From: Runella sp. CRIBMP
Lineage (GTDB): Bacteria; Bacteroidota; Bacteroidia; Cytophagales; Spirosomataceae
Direction of reading: 5' to 3'
Length of the DNA stretch: 64,000 bases
Assembly (NCBI RefSeq): GCF_009905605.1
Contig: NZ_JAAAKZ010000002.1
Span: 744,001 to 808,000, forward strand
In this document: positions 1 to 8,097 of the stretch, in pieces
How positions within the stretch are numbered: the stretch's first letter is position 1
How the letters are laid out: every line of letters begins with the position of its first letter
The notes under the pieces: model-generated
Database searches by the model: none
The model's input: only the letters and a program-made list of their open reading frames with translations
Told to the model about the DNA's origin: nothing
Made by a program: the position numbers and the translations under genes

Positions 1-2
1 TT

Positions 3-161
3 GAAGAAGAGAGACAAAAGAATCAAAGAAATTTACAAGAAACCGAAAAAAACATTGAAACTGGAATAAAAAGTATTCAAACTACTGTAATTGCCACAGG
101 AGCTATTATCACTGTAATAATGTTTTTCGTCCTATTAAAAGCAATTGGTTTAATAGGATAA
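3..161 (+). CDS. C-terminal end of a membrane-anchored protein (5' truncated by window)
   Basis: This reading frame is open from the window edge and stops at a TAA at 159-161. The visible 52 residues start with a very hydrophilic Glu/Gln/Lys/Asn-rich stretch that could form a coiled coil. They end in a single hydrophobic helix (about residues 29-50) with only two residues after it, so the protein is probably anchored in the inner membrane by its C-terminus. The stop lies 5 bp from the stop of the convergent Kelch lipoprotein gene. No family can be named from this fragment. Codon use looks like real coding sequence, but the start is outside the window. Confidence 0.5.
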   Translation, partial: EEERQKNQRNLQETEKNIETGIKSIQTTVIATGAIITVIMFFVLLKAIGLIG

Positions 162-166
162 CTAAC

Positions 167-1996
167 CTACAAATTATACTCCCACCAATCCCTCAAATTA
201 GTTACAGCACCGCCTTGGGTGGTGCGTTGGCCACCTAGTATGTAAATTTTTTCACCTAAGGAGAATGAAATACAATTATGGCGGTTATCAATGGTTGAAC
301 TTGGCAATTGAGTCCAAGCATTATTTATTTGAGAATATTGCCACCACTGCTTTGAGTAGGTGGGATTATTTGAATTATTTACAAATGCCGATAATCCAAA
401 AAAACCAACATTATTGGCTCCTACGGCATCAGAAGTACCTGCTGTAATTGCAATTGGCTGGTTTTGGTTAATAATTATGTTAGTTGGTAAACTTGCTACA
501 TTGCTCCATGAGACTGATTGTAAATCTATTCGCCAAAGTTCACGGTTGGTCAGCAACAAAAACCCACCTCCTTGCAGCCTAAAGCTGCCGATTGGAAGAG
601 CCGAATTAATTGGGGAATCTCCCACATAGCTCCATGTATCACTAGCTGGGGTGTATCTGTAAGTAGTTTTATTATAAGAACCAAACAAACTATTTCCTCC
701 GCCTGAGGTCCAAGTAATCCCTAAAGAAACGATTCCGCTGTTTTGATACGAAAATGCGCTTGAGGCAGAGCGTAAAGTCCCAGGATAGTCATTTTTCTGC
801 GTCCATTGGTCAGTTGAAATATCGTATTCCCACCAATCACGCAATTGAAATGACAGTAAATTAGAAGCATTCCCTAATCCATAATAGAGCTTATTACCAA
901 TAGCAAACCCTACTGCTCCACTTCTAATCGTTCCGGGAAATGATTTGCGAATTTGCCAACTGTTTGTCTGTGCTGAAAACTGCCACATTTCATTGGTTTT
1001 TTGTCCACCAGCCAACTCTCCACCAATGATGAAAGCACTTCCCCATAACTCAGAAGTAGTAATGACTGTACTTTCTTTTCGTTCGGTAAAGGGAAGACTT
1101 CCTAAATTATTCCAAGATCCTGCAATTGGAGTTCGAATTGTAAATTGGGGGCCATAAATTGTTTGGCATTCTGTTTGAGCATAAGTGCGACAAGTATAGG
1201 TACGATTCGGCTGTAATGAAAGAACTTGATAGGTTTGAGAAATAGATTCAGCAGTACTATTGAGCAAACGATATTCTGAGCCAACACTTCCAAATTCATC
1301 CGTCCAAGTGATACCAAAATTTTTTACCAGAAACCTCCTCGGATTTTGGAAACTAGCTGAAAATAACGTCCCTCTGGGACTAACAACGGCATTTCTGCCC
1401 GATAAGGTAATTGGAATCGTTGTAGGATATAATGATTTAAGGTTCGTTATGTCTCCATTGGTGAGAGAAATACTTGAAGTTGAAATCGGTGACATAATAC
1501 TTGAGCCATCTTGATCGTTGGGAGCCATTCCCAAAAACAAACCAAGGTGATACATAACTGCCTTGCGGATGGTAGCTTCGGTCCATGCAAAATCTCGGTT
1601 GAGAGTAAGCGTGTTGCCGTCTAGGACACCCAATGTATAGTTTCTGAATGCAAATACGCCTGGAGTAGTTGAATAGGGTAACGCATCCTGTTCTCTGAAT
1701 ACCACATTTAACAAAACACTTCCGCTGGTTCGCTCAATAAATTGCAAATAGGTTCCCGCTTGTGCAAAGCTGCTAAAGCCGCTTCGTATCCAGCCATTGA
1801 TGGCAGAAGCATTTTGCACCCCTGTCGTATTGATGCTATAACTTACCTGGCAGCCACTTATAGCTGGACGTATCGAAGTAGATTGGCTGATAACTACCGC
1901 ATCGCCTCGGTAAAGAGGATACTTTTCGACACAGCTTATGAAGCCAATCGTACAAAAAAAGAATAGGGATATATTGTTTTTAAAAATCCTAGCCAT
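167..1996 (-). CDS. Lipoprotein with degenerate metzincin-like domain and Kelch repeats
   Basis: 609 residues. The N-terminus is a lipoprotein signal with lipobox GFISC (Cys22), so the protein is probably membrane-anchored and exported. Residues about 35-191 look like a matrixin/metzincin fold. The usual zinc motif HExGHxLGL is replaced by Y149-H-L-G-L-F-L-G-M, so two zinc His and the catalytic Glu are missing. A Met-turn-like SIMSP and the family-typical end (GDITNLKSLYP) are kept. An FN3-like segment follows (about 195-290), then several Kelch-type blades (about 292-609) with recurring Trp-x-Tyr/Asp-Trp patterns. I infer a non-catalytic surface adhesion or binding protein. It converges on the gene at 3-161 and lies downstream of hsdR. 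Confidence 0.7.
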   Translation of the reverse strand: MARIFKNNISLFFFCTIGFISCVEKYPLYRGDAVVISQSTSIRPAISGCQVSYSINTTGVQNASAINGWIRSGFSSFAQAGTYLQFIERTSGSVLLNVVFREQDALPYSTTPGVFAFRNYTLGVLDGNTLTLNRDFAWTEATIRKAVMYHLGLFLGMAPNDQDGSSIMSPISTSSISLTNGDITNLKSLYPTTIPITLSGRNAVVSPRGTLFSASFQNPRRFLVKNFGITWTDEFGSVGSEYRLLNSTAESISQTYQVLSLQPNRTYTCRTYAQTECQTIYGPQFTIRTPIAGSWNNLGSLPFTERKESTVITTSELWGSAFIIGGELAGGQKTNEMWQFSAQTNSWQIRKSFPGTIRSGAVGFAIGNKLYYGLGNASNLLSFQLRDWWEYDISTDQWTQKNDYPGTLRSASSAFSYQNSGIVSLGITWTSGGGNSLFGSYNKTTYRYTPASDTWSYVGDSPINSALPIGSFRLQGGGFLLLTNRELWRIDLQSVSWSNVASLPTNIIINQNQPIAITAGTSDAVGANNVGFFGLSAFVNNSNNPTYSKQWWQYSQINNAWTQLPSSTIDNRHNCISFSLGEKIYILGGQRTTQGGAVTNLRDWWEYNL

Positions 1997-2335
1997 AAAG
2001 TTGAGGAGGAACCAGTATAATAGCGTTTTTTCATAAGGTGCTTATGGGGCAAGATACAAAATAACATTCGTGCGAACTTACTCAGATCACCGGAAATGAA
2101 TGAAATAGTTATCAAACGGTGTATGGTGTGTCATTCGTGCTCCTTACATCTTAATTCTGGAGGTAAATGTTACCTAAAGGAATGAATCAACGCATTGTAT
2201 ATACATAGTACGTACAGACATGTTCTACACTCAAAAATTATGTCGTAAAGGTTTCAGTCAAAAAAAATGCCAAAAGCACAAAAAAGGCGCTTTGTAAAAC
2301 TCATATCAGCTACAGGAAATTTTTACCAGTTTTTT
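1997..2335. other. Intergenic region, no gene seen
   Basis: This is 339 bp between the start of the Kelch lipoprotein and the stop of hsdR, both read leftwards. It must hold the lipoprotein promoter, but no clean TAnnTTTG element is visible. The only structure noted is a small inverted repeat, AGGTAA-N3-TTACCT, at 2161-2175. No tRNA or strong terminator is visible. Confidence 0.4.
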
Positions 2336-5300
2336 CTAAGCCACAAATCCCAATCCCATCTGCGCCAGTCCATAGAAGTGCTGAAAGGTGACGTCTACTT
2401 TTTGCGAAAATACCAAACGGTCGTAGCCGGGTTCGGGAAGGTGTTGCCCCAAGATTTGTTGGATTTCCCATCTCACTTTTTCCTGCGTGGCTTTTTCTTT
2501 GTGCCATTCCTGAATCAGGATTTTGTTTTTGGCATCAAACAGTTTTTCCAGCAGGGTCTTGGCGGCGAGTTTGACGCTTTTTTCCTCTTCTTTGGTGAGC
2601 TTTTCTTTCTTCAACAAATCAAACAACTCCTGCTCCGCTTCCGTCATTTCATTTTTGGCGGCGCGTTGTTGTTCTTCATTTAAGGTTTCTGCCTGTTTGA
2701 TGAGGGCCTCGTAGGCTTCTTCAATGGAGAGACTGCCCGAATTGTAATCGTCAATGACCTTTTGGAAATTGGCCAGAAACGATCCGCGTGTTTTATTTTG
2801 AGCCAGCATCTGTTTGAGCTTGATTTCCAGCAGTTCCCGAAGGTCGGCAAACTGGATATTCTTGTGTTTCTTTTCGGGAAATTCAAGGCGTAATTGTTCA
2901 AAGTTCAGTCGGCTCAAATCAATTTGCTTGGAATCGTCGATAGTGTATTCGGCTTTGCTTTCGGCCACCAAATCACCTTTGCCGACTACGCTGGAATCCA
3001 GCAACTCATCAATTTTCTTTTTGGCCCGTTCTACGGCTTCGTCACGGTCTACATTGCGGTCAACAACGTCTCTGAGGTATTGAAAAACATCGCGGCCTTT
3101 TTTGATGAGAGGATATTCATACACTTCCGGTTTAGCCGAATCGTACAACGACGCGATGGTGTTTACATATAGTCCTAACTGTTTGCGATGTTCGTCTTTG
3201 GTTAAAATCAGGTTGGCATATTCCTGAAACAGCTCAATTTCTTTAAATCCTTTTTCTCCAAGGGTCAGGATGCGGTCTATATCGGCTCCCAGGTTCTTGC
3301 AGTAAGCTTTGGCTTCGTCGATGGATTGTTCCAGCAGTTGCAAAAGTTCCTCAAACTCTTTGGCGGGGTATTCATCATCGTCCTCCGTTTTCGGCAGCTT
3401 CCCTTTGGTTCCTTCGGCATAGGCGGCCAACGCTATTTTGAGGTTTCTGAATACGCCGAAGTAATCAATCACCAAGCCATTTTTCTTGCCTTCAATCACC
3501 CGATTGGCCCGGGCTATGGTCTGCATCAGGGTGTGATTTTGGAGGGGTTTGTCCAGATAAAGGGTGGAAACGGAAGGGGCATCAAAGCCCGTCATCCACA
3601 TGGCAGTGACGAATACGATTCGGTAGGTGTTGTTTTCGTCTTTGAAATAATCTTCAATGTTGCGGCCGTCGTCATCGGGATGGTCTATCAATGCGCGGTG
3701 TGGTTTAATGTTTAGGCCCACATCTGCAAATGCTTTTTCTTCTTCTTTGTCGCCTCCTTCCTGACTGATGACCACCGCCATTCGGGTTTCCTGCATAAAG
3801 GCCAACGCTCGAGAATAGCGGCTTTTAAGCTCTTTGTCCCTTTCAACGGCTATTTTTTTACGCAGTAGTTTGATTTCTTCTTTCAGGTGGTATTGTACTT
3901 TGTCGTACATCCTGACGGCCGTAAACTTGTCGATGCTGATGACCATGGCCTTCATGGGCTTACGGTTTCCTTCGTCATCGTCTACGTCCAATCGGTAAGG
4001 AAAATGCTGAACGATGTGCTTGGCGATTTCTTCCAGACGGTCGTCGCGGCGGACTACGTTCAACAGCGTCGAATATTCCCGATCCAGTTTTTTCTTTTGT
4101 TCTTCGCTCAGGTTTTCGTCTTCCAAAATCGCTGCGGCCTCCCCTACCAATTCGGGGTTGATTTGCTCTACGCGCGGCACACTCTTTTTGTAATAAATGG
4201 GCACCGTGGCACCATCTTCAATGCTTTGAGCGAAATTATATTCCGACACGTAGGGCCCAAACCAATCCTTGGTAAGCTCACTGCGGAGCAAGGGCGTACC
4301 CGTAAAGGCGATGTATTGGGCGTTGGGCAGGCCGATGCGCATGTTTTCGGCCAGTCCCTTGTATTGGGTGCGGTGGGCTTCGTCCACCATCACAATCCAG
4401 TCGTTGCGGTCGGTAAGCTGCTTGAAGGTTTTACCGCCTTCAATACCGAATTTGAAAATCAGTGTAAAGACGTAGGCTCGATTTGATTGCAGATATTCCC
4501 GAAGTTTTTCTTTATCAGCGGGACGGAAATAGTTTTCCTTTTGGTCTTTGGTTTCAACAATGGTTTCGGTTTCGTTGAAATTTCGGTAAATCTGACTGTC
4601 CAGATCCCGACGGTCAGTAATGATCAGAAAGGACCAGTTACCCGTGATTTTACGATGAATCTTTTTGGAGAAAAAAATCATCGAATACGATTTACCCGAC
4701 CCCTGTGTGTGCCAGAAAACACCCAGCTTTCCTTTGTTGGTGTCTTTGGCTTGCAGTCCCGCAATGGCATTGTTTACGCCGAGATATTGGTGATTTTTGG
4801 CAATGATTTTTACCTTGTTTTTGTGATACAGCACAAAATTTTCAAAGTAATCAATGAGCGTATCTTTTTGGCAAAGCCCCTGCCCAAACAGCTTGAGGCT
4901 CAGGTGCTCACCCGTCTGCTCGCTTTCTTTTTCTATTTCTTCCTTGGTGGGTTGGTCGTGGGTGATGGCGGTGTCGGTCAACTTGAGCCAACTGAAAAAA
5001 TGGTCCCATGGCGCATTGAAGCTGCCGACGCGGGTTTGGATGCCATTGGAAATGCAGACAAACAGGTTGTACCAAAACAATTGAGGAATGTCGCGGCGGT
5101 AATCGGTCAGGTTTTTGTCAAAGCCCGTTTTTACCTTTTCAGTGGCATTTTTCAGTTCAATCATCACCAACGGCAGGCCGTTGACGTACAGCAACAAATC
5201 AGGACGACGCGTAATGGTCTGGGTTTGTTGGTATTCGATGCTTAGTTGCGATACCAGCAAAAAATCATTATTGTTTGCAGCGGTAAAATCAATGATACGG

Positions 5301-5632
5301 ACGTAATCGTTGACTTCACGCCCCAGCGTATTTTTATAGGCGATAGGGACGCCGTTTTTGATGAGTTCGTAGACTTCTTTGTTGGCCAACAACGGCGTGA
5401 GCGTGGCCCGACTTTTGGTAATTTCGCCAATTGCGTACGTAAGCGAAGACTCGGGAAGGTGCGGATTCAGCACTTCCAAATTGGCTTTCAACCGATCTTT
5501 CAGAACCACTTCTTTGAGACTGCTTCGACCCAACAACTGTTTTTCCCAAGCGTTGATATGCGTGTAGCCCAGTTGATTGACAAAAAAATCAATGTCGGCA
5601 ACTTCAATGTGTGATTCGTTGAGATAGGCCAT
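2336..5632 (-). CDS. hsdR: Type I restriction enzyme R subunit (HsdR)
   Basis: 1098 residues, normal for HsdR. It is the ATP-driven DNA translocase and endonuclease subunit of a type I restriction complex that cuts unmethylated foreign DNA. The N-terminal PD-(D/E)xK nuclease is visible: Asp145 in RRPDLLLYV, then E159-L-K161. SF2 helicase motifs follow: Walker A GSGKS at 311-315, DEAH at 417-420, and motif III FTGTP at 443-447. The C-terminal third is rich in charged helices, as expected for the part that docks on the methylase core. It is the last gene of the hsdM-hsdS-fic-hsdR operon, 8 bp after the fic stop. No frameshift or missing motif is seen, so the enzyme looks functional. Confidence 0.95.
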   Translation of the reverse strand: MAYLNESHIEVADIDFFVNQLGYTHINAWEKQLLGRSSLKEVVLKDRLKANLEVLNPHLPESSLTYAIGEITKSRATLTPLLANKEVYELIKNGVPIAYKNTLGREVNDYVRIIDFTAANNNDFLLVSQLSIEYQQTQTITRRPDLLLYVNGLPLVMIELKNATEKVKTGFDKNLTDYRRDIPQLFWYNLFVCISNGIQTRVGSFNAPWDHFFSWLKLTDTAITHDQPTKEEIEKESEQTGEHLSLKLFGQGLCQKDTLIDYFENFVLYHKNKVKIIAKNHQYLGVNNAIAGLQAKDTNKGKLGVFWHTQGSGKSYSMIFFSKKIHRKITGNWSFLIITDRRDLDSQIYRNFNETETIVETKDQKENYFRPADKEKLREYLQSNRAYVFTLIFKFGIEGGKTFKQLTDRNDWIVMVDEAHRTQYKGLAENMRIGLPNAQYIAFTGTPLLRSELTKDWFGPYVSEYNFAQSIEDGATVPIYYKKSVPRVEQINPELVGEAAAILEDENLSEEQKKKLDREYSTLLNVVRRDDRLEEIAKHIVQHFPYRLDVDDDEGNRKPMKAMVISIDKFTAVRMYDKVQYHLKEEIKLLRKKIAVERDKELKSRYSRALAFMQETRMAVVISQEGGDKEEEKAFADVGLNIKPHRALIDHPDDDGRNIEDYFKDENNTYRIVFVTAMWMTGFDAPSVSTLYLDKPLQNHTLMQTIARANRVIEGKKNGLVIDYFGVFRNLKIALAAYAEGTKGKLPKTEDDDEYPAKEFEELLQLLEQSIDEAKAYCKNLGADIDRILTLGEKGFKEIELFQEYANLILTKDEHRKQLGLYVNTIASLYDSAKPEVYEYPLIKKGRDVFQYLRDVVDRNVDRDEAVERAKKKIDELLDSSVVGKGDLVAESKAEYTIDDSKQIDLSRLNFEQLRLEFPEKKHKNIQFADLRELLEIKLKQMLAQNKTRGSFLANFQKVIDDYNSGSLSIEEAYEALIKQAETLNEEQQRAAKNEMTEAEQELFDLLKKEKLTKEEEKSVKLAAKTLLEKLFDAKNKILIQEWHKEKATQEKVRWEIQQILGQHLPEPGYDRLVFSQKVDVTFQHFYGLAQMGLGFVA

Positions 5633-5640
5633 GGGCTATT

Positions 5641-6711
5641 TTATTGTTGCATTAATAACTGTATCAATCTTTGATTAATGAAGTAGTTAGTTTTGCCGAG
5701 TTTTACTTTCTTCAACCGGTCGTTTTCCGCAAAAATCTCTAAATATTTGGCTGCCGTCAGTCTGGTTACCTGACAATCCTGCATCACAAACTCAATTTTG
5801 GTGTAGGGATGTTTGAAGAGGTTGTCCAACAGTTCTCTGCTGTAAATTTTAGGATGTGATTCCTGACACCACACTTTTGTTTCTTCCAATAATACCCGAA
5901 TCGCTTTGATTAAATCAATGGTATAAAGAGCGGTGTTTTCAACGGCTTCCAACATAAAACAGATCCAACTTTCCCAGTCGTCATGGTCTCTGACGGCTTG
6001 CAGTTTTTGATAATATTGCCCCTTATGGCGTACGATATAACGGCTGAGATACAGCACCGGAACGTCTAACAAATCTTTGAGTACAAGGTATAATAGATTG
6101 ATAATCCGCCCTGTACGGCCGTTGCCGTCATAAAAAGGGTGGATGCTTTCAAATTGAAAATGGATAATCGCCATCTTGACCAGAGAATCCCAATCGGCCA
6201 ATTCATCATTGTTGATAAATTGTTCTAAATTGGACATCAGGTGAATAATCTCGTCATAGTCCTGCGGAGGCATATAGACCACCTCGCCGGTTTGTTGGTT
6301 TTTCAGCACCGTACCGGGCAAGCGTCGGATAGCACCGTTGGTTGGTTCGAGTATATCCAGTATCTGCAATAAATGCTTGGTACTCAAAAAACCATATTGT
6401 TGTACCAAATCATGGCCCCTTTTGAGCGCGGCCGCGTAGGATTGGACTTCTTTGGCGGCGGCCGAAACCTGCAAATCAAGCGATGCTTTGAAGAGTTCGT
6501 CGTGGGTAGTAATGACATTTTCGATGGCCGAACTGTCTTTTGCTTCCTGCAACGATAAGGTGTTTATCAATATATTTTGGTCGGGAATAGTGGCCAAAAT
6601 CCCTTTGAGCTCGGCCAGGGCTTTGTTAGCTTGCAACGACTTTTTTAATACCGTTTTTGTTTCTACCTCGCCGATATTCGGCAGTTCTTTGATTCGATAA
6701 CTCATTTCCAT
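5641..6711 (-). CDS. Fic domain protein (AMP-transferase type) with winged-helix C-terminus
   Basis: 356 residues. The Fic active-site loop is intact: HPFYDGNGRTGR at 191-202, matching HxFx(D/E)GNGRxxR, so it should transfer AMP or another nucleotide-linked group to a protein target. An N-terminal inhibitory motif (S/T)xxxE(G/N) is present as S60-SAI-E64-N65, which is the class II autoinhibited arrangement. The C-terminal 80 residues look like a winged helix (YTKIEFVMQDCQVTRLTAAKYLE), so it may bind DNA, possibly its own operators at 6722-6793. The gene sits between hsdS and hsdR in the same orientation, with its own regulatory region upstream. Its target is unknown. Confidence 0.9.
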   Translation of the reverse strand: MEMSYRIKELPNIGEVETKTVLKKSLQANKALAELKGILATIPDQNILINTLSLQEAKDSSAIENVITTHDELFKASLDLQVSAAAKEVQSYAAALKRGHDLVQQYGFLSTKHLLQILDILEPTNGAIRRLPGTVLKNQQTGEVVYMPPQDYDEIIHLMSNLEQFINNDELADWDSLVKMAIIHFQFESIHPFYDGNGRTGRIINLLYLVLKDLLDVPVLYLSRYIVRHKGQYYQKLQAVRDHDDWESWICFMLEAVENTALYTIDLIKAIRVLLEETKVWCQESHPKIYSRELLDNLFKHPYTKIEFVMQDCQVTRLTAAKYLEIFAENDRLKKVKLGKTNYFINQRLIQLLMQQ

Positions 6712-6721
6712 TCTTTTATCT

Positions 6722-6793
6722 CATGTATAAATTTATGGTTTTTTTATACATGAACTACCAAACGTGTATAAAAATAAGCGTTTTTTATACATG
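6722..6793 (-). promoter_or_regulatory. Two identical-geometry palindromic operators upstream of fic
   Basis: In the 131-bp gap between hsdS and fic there are two inverted repeats with the same spacing. The first is CATGTATAAA (6722-6731), 11 bp, TTTATACATG (6743-6752). The second is CGTGTATAAA (6763-6772), 11 bp, TTTATACATG (6784-6793). Half-sites lie 21 bp apart and the two palindromes 41 bp apart, close to two and four helical turns. This is typical of dimeric repressor sites. The Fic protein's winged helix is one candidate binder (inference). Confidence 0.7.
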
Positions 6794-6842
6794 AGAGACC
6801 CATGTGTTTTGTGAGACAGGCCATGTAAGAGTGGCTGATTCC

Positions 6843-8096
6843 CTATGAGTGAGGATATGCTCCCTCCGCTTCCGCTGCCATTGGCCACGGCTCCGCATTT
6901 TGCCCCAATACGTATTCCTTTGCCTCTGCTAACCCCTCCACACTCAGTTTACCGCTGATGAGCCTCGGCAATAATAAATCGCGGGTTTGCTGGAGGAGTT
7001 GGTTCTTTTGAGATAGTATTTTAATTTCTTCAAAAAATGGATTAATCAACATTTCAAAGTTTGAGATTAAACATTGAGATGGTAAATTCATTTTTAATGC
7101 CATTATATCTTTAGGGTAAACATGAGGCTGTGCAGACCCTTTTTGTAAAAAAAAGACTTCATTTTGTTTGTTTTTGAGCAATAGATAGAAAAAGAATATG
7201 TATTGTGTCTCGTTTGTATCTAAATAAGAACAGTCAGAAGCCCAAATATCTTCAAAATATAGATTGACGTATCCTGCGTTTGCTCCAGAAGCACTAATTG
7301 TAATTGTTGGCGAACTCGTATTGGCTGTGTTATGATAATACGCTGGTGATAATCCTCCTGCAACAACTGGAACACTGCCCTCTGAAATCGTATTTTGAGT
7401 AATATTTCGTCCTTTTTTGAATTCTACTAAATCACCAAGTTTCCCAATCTCCCACCCCTTCGGCAAGCCATCCACAAACTCCGTATTTTCATAATTGGGA
7501 AAGCGCAGGCGCACAAACCACTCTTTGTAAATCTCCTCGGCCATTTCTTCCAACAGCTTGATACGCTGCTTGTTGTTTTCGATCAGCTCGTCATAGGCCG
7601 AGAGAATGGAGGCGATTTTTTGTTGGATAGGAAGCGGAGGGTATTTAACTTTTATAGTTTCACAATCTCCTATACGTAAATGTTCAACTGTAGCACCAGA
7701 TCCGTAAGAGCGAAGTTGCCCTTGCATAAAGTCGTCTTGGAATGCGTAATAGAGGTACAATTGGTCTACAATTAATGGATTAGACCTATATTGAACTAAC
7801 CTTTGGCCTAAGAATATATTATCATCTGAACGTAGTAAGCCAACTTCTCCTAAAGGAGCTTCCCTTGTTAAAATTATATCGTTCCTTTTTGGTTTTGCCC
7901 TTCTTGTCCAATTTTTGTATGTATCTTCAGTCACATATCTAACAGATGATATATCTACTCTCCCATTTTTGACATTAGTAGTTCTAATCATTTTATAAGG
8001 TGTTTCATAATCTACAACTGGGGCAGTTTTATTTACACAATCAATAATTTCAGAACAGACCAAGTTTAATGGCTCTGTTTTCCAGATAATAGCCAT
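6843..8096 (-). CDS. hsdS: Type I restriction enzyme specificity subunit (HsdS)
   Basis: 417 residues. HsdS sets the target sequence for both methylation and restriction. It has two target-recognition domains (about 5-150 and 215-360), each followed by a conserved helical spacer. The first spacer is clear (LPIQQKIASILSAYDEL, continuing through EEIYKEWFVRLRFP). The second ends in LLPRLISGKLSVEG. A plain HsdS of this layout recognises a bipartite target, which cannot be read from sequence alone. The ATG lies 1 bp from the hsdM stop, so the two are translationally coupled. The recognition domains are A+T-richer than the neighbouring hsdM and hsdR, common for these exchangeable segments. Confidence 0.93.
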   Translation of the reverse strand: MAIIWKTEPLNLVCSEIIDCVNKTAPVVDYETPYKMIRTTNVKNGRVDISSVRYVTEDTYKNWTRRAKPKRNDIILTREAPLGEVGLLRSDDNIFLGQRLVQYRSNPLIVDQLYLYYAFQDDFMQGQLRSYGSGATVEHLRIGDCETIKVKYPPLPIQQKIASILSAYDELIENNKQRIKLLEEMAEEIYKEWFVRLRFPNYENTEFVDGLPKGWEIGKLGDLVEFKKGRNITQNTISEGSVPVVAGGLSPAYYHNTANTSSPTITISASGANAGYVNLYFEDIWASDCSYLDTNETQYIFFFYLLLKNKQNEVFFLQKGSAQPHVYPKDIMALKMNLPSQCLISNFEMLINPFFEEIKILSQKNQLLQQTRDLLLPRLISGKLSVEGLAEAKEYVLGQNAEPWPMAAEAEGAYPHS

Positions 8097-8097
8097 A

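Noticed and set aside
2267-2683. 138-residue rightward frame
   Set aside because: Antisense to the 3' end of hsdR, with Phe-rich composition typical of a reversed Lys/Glu-rich frame.
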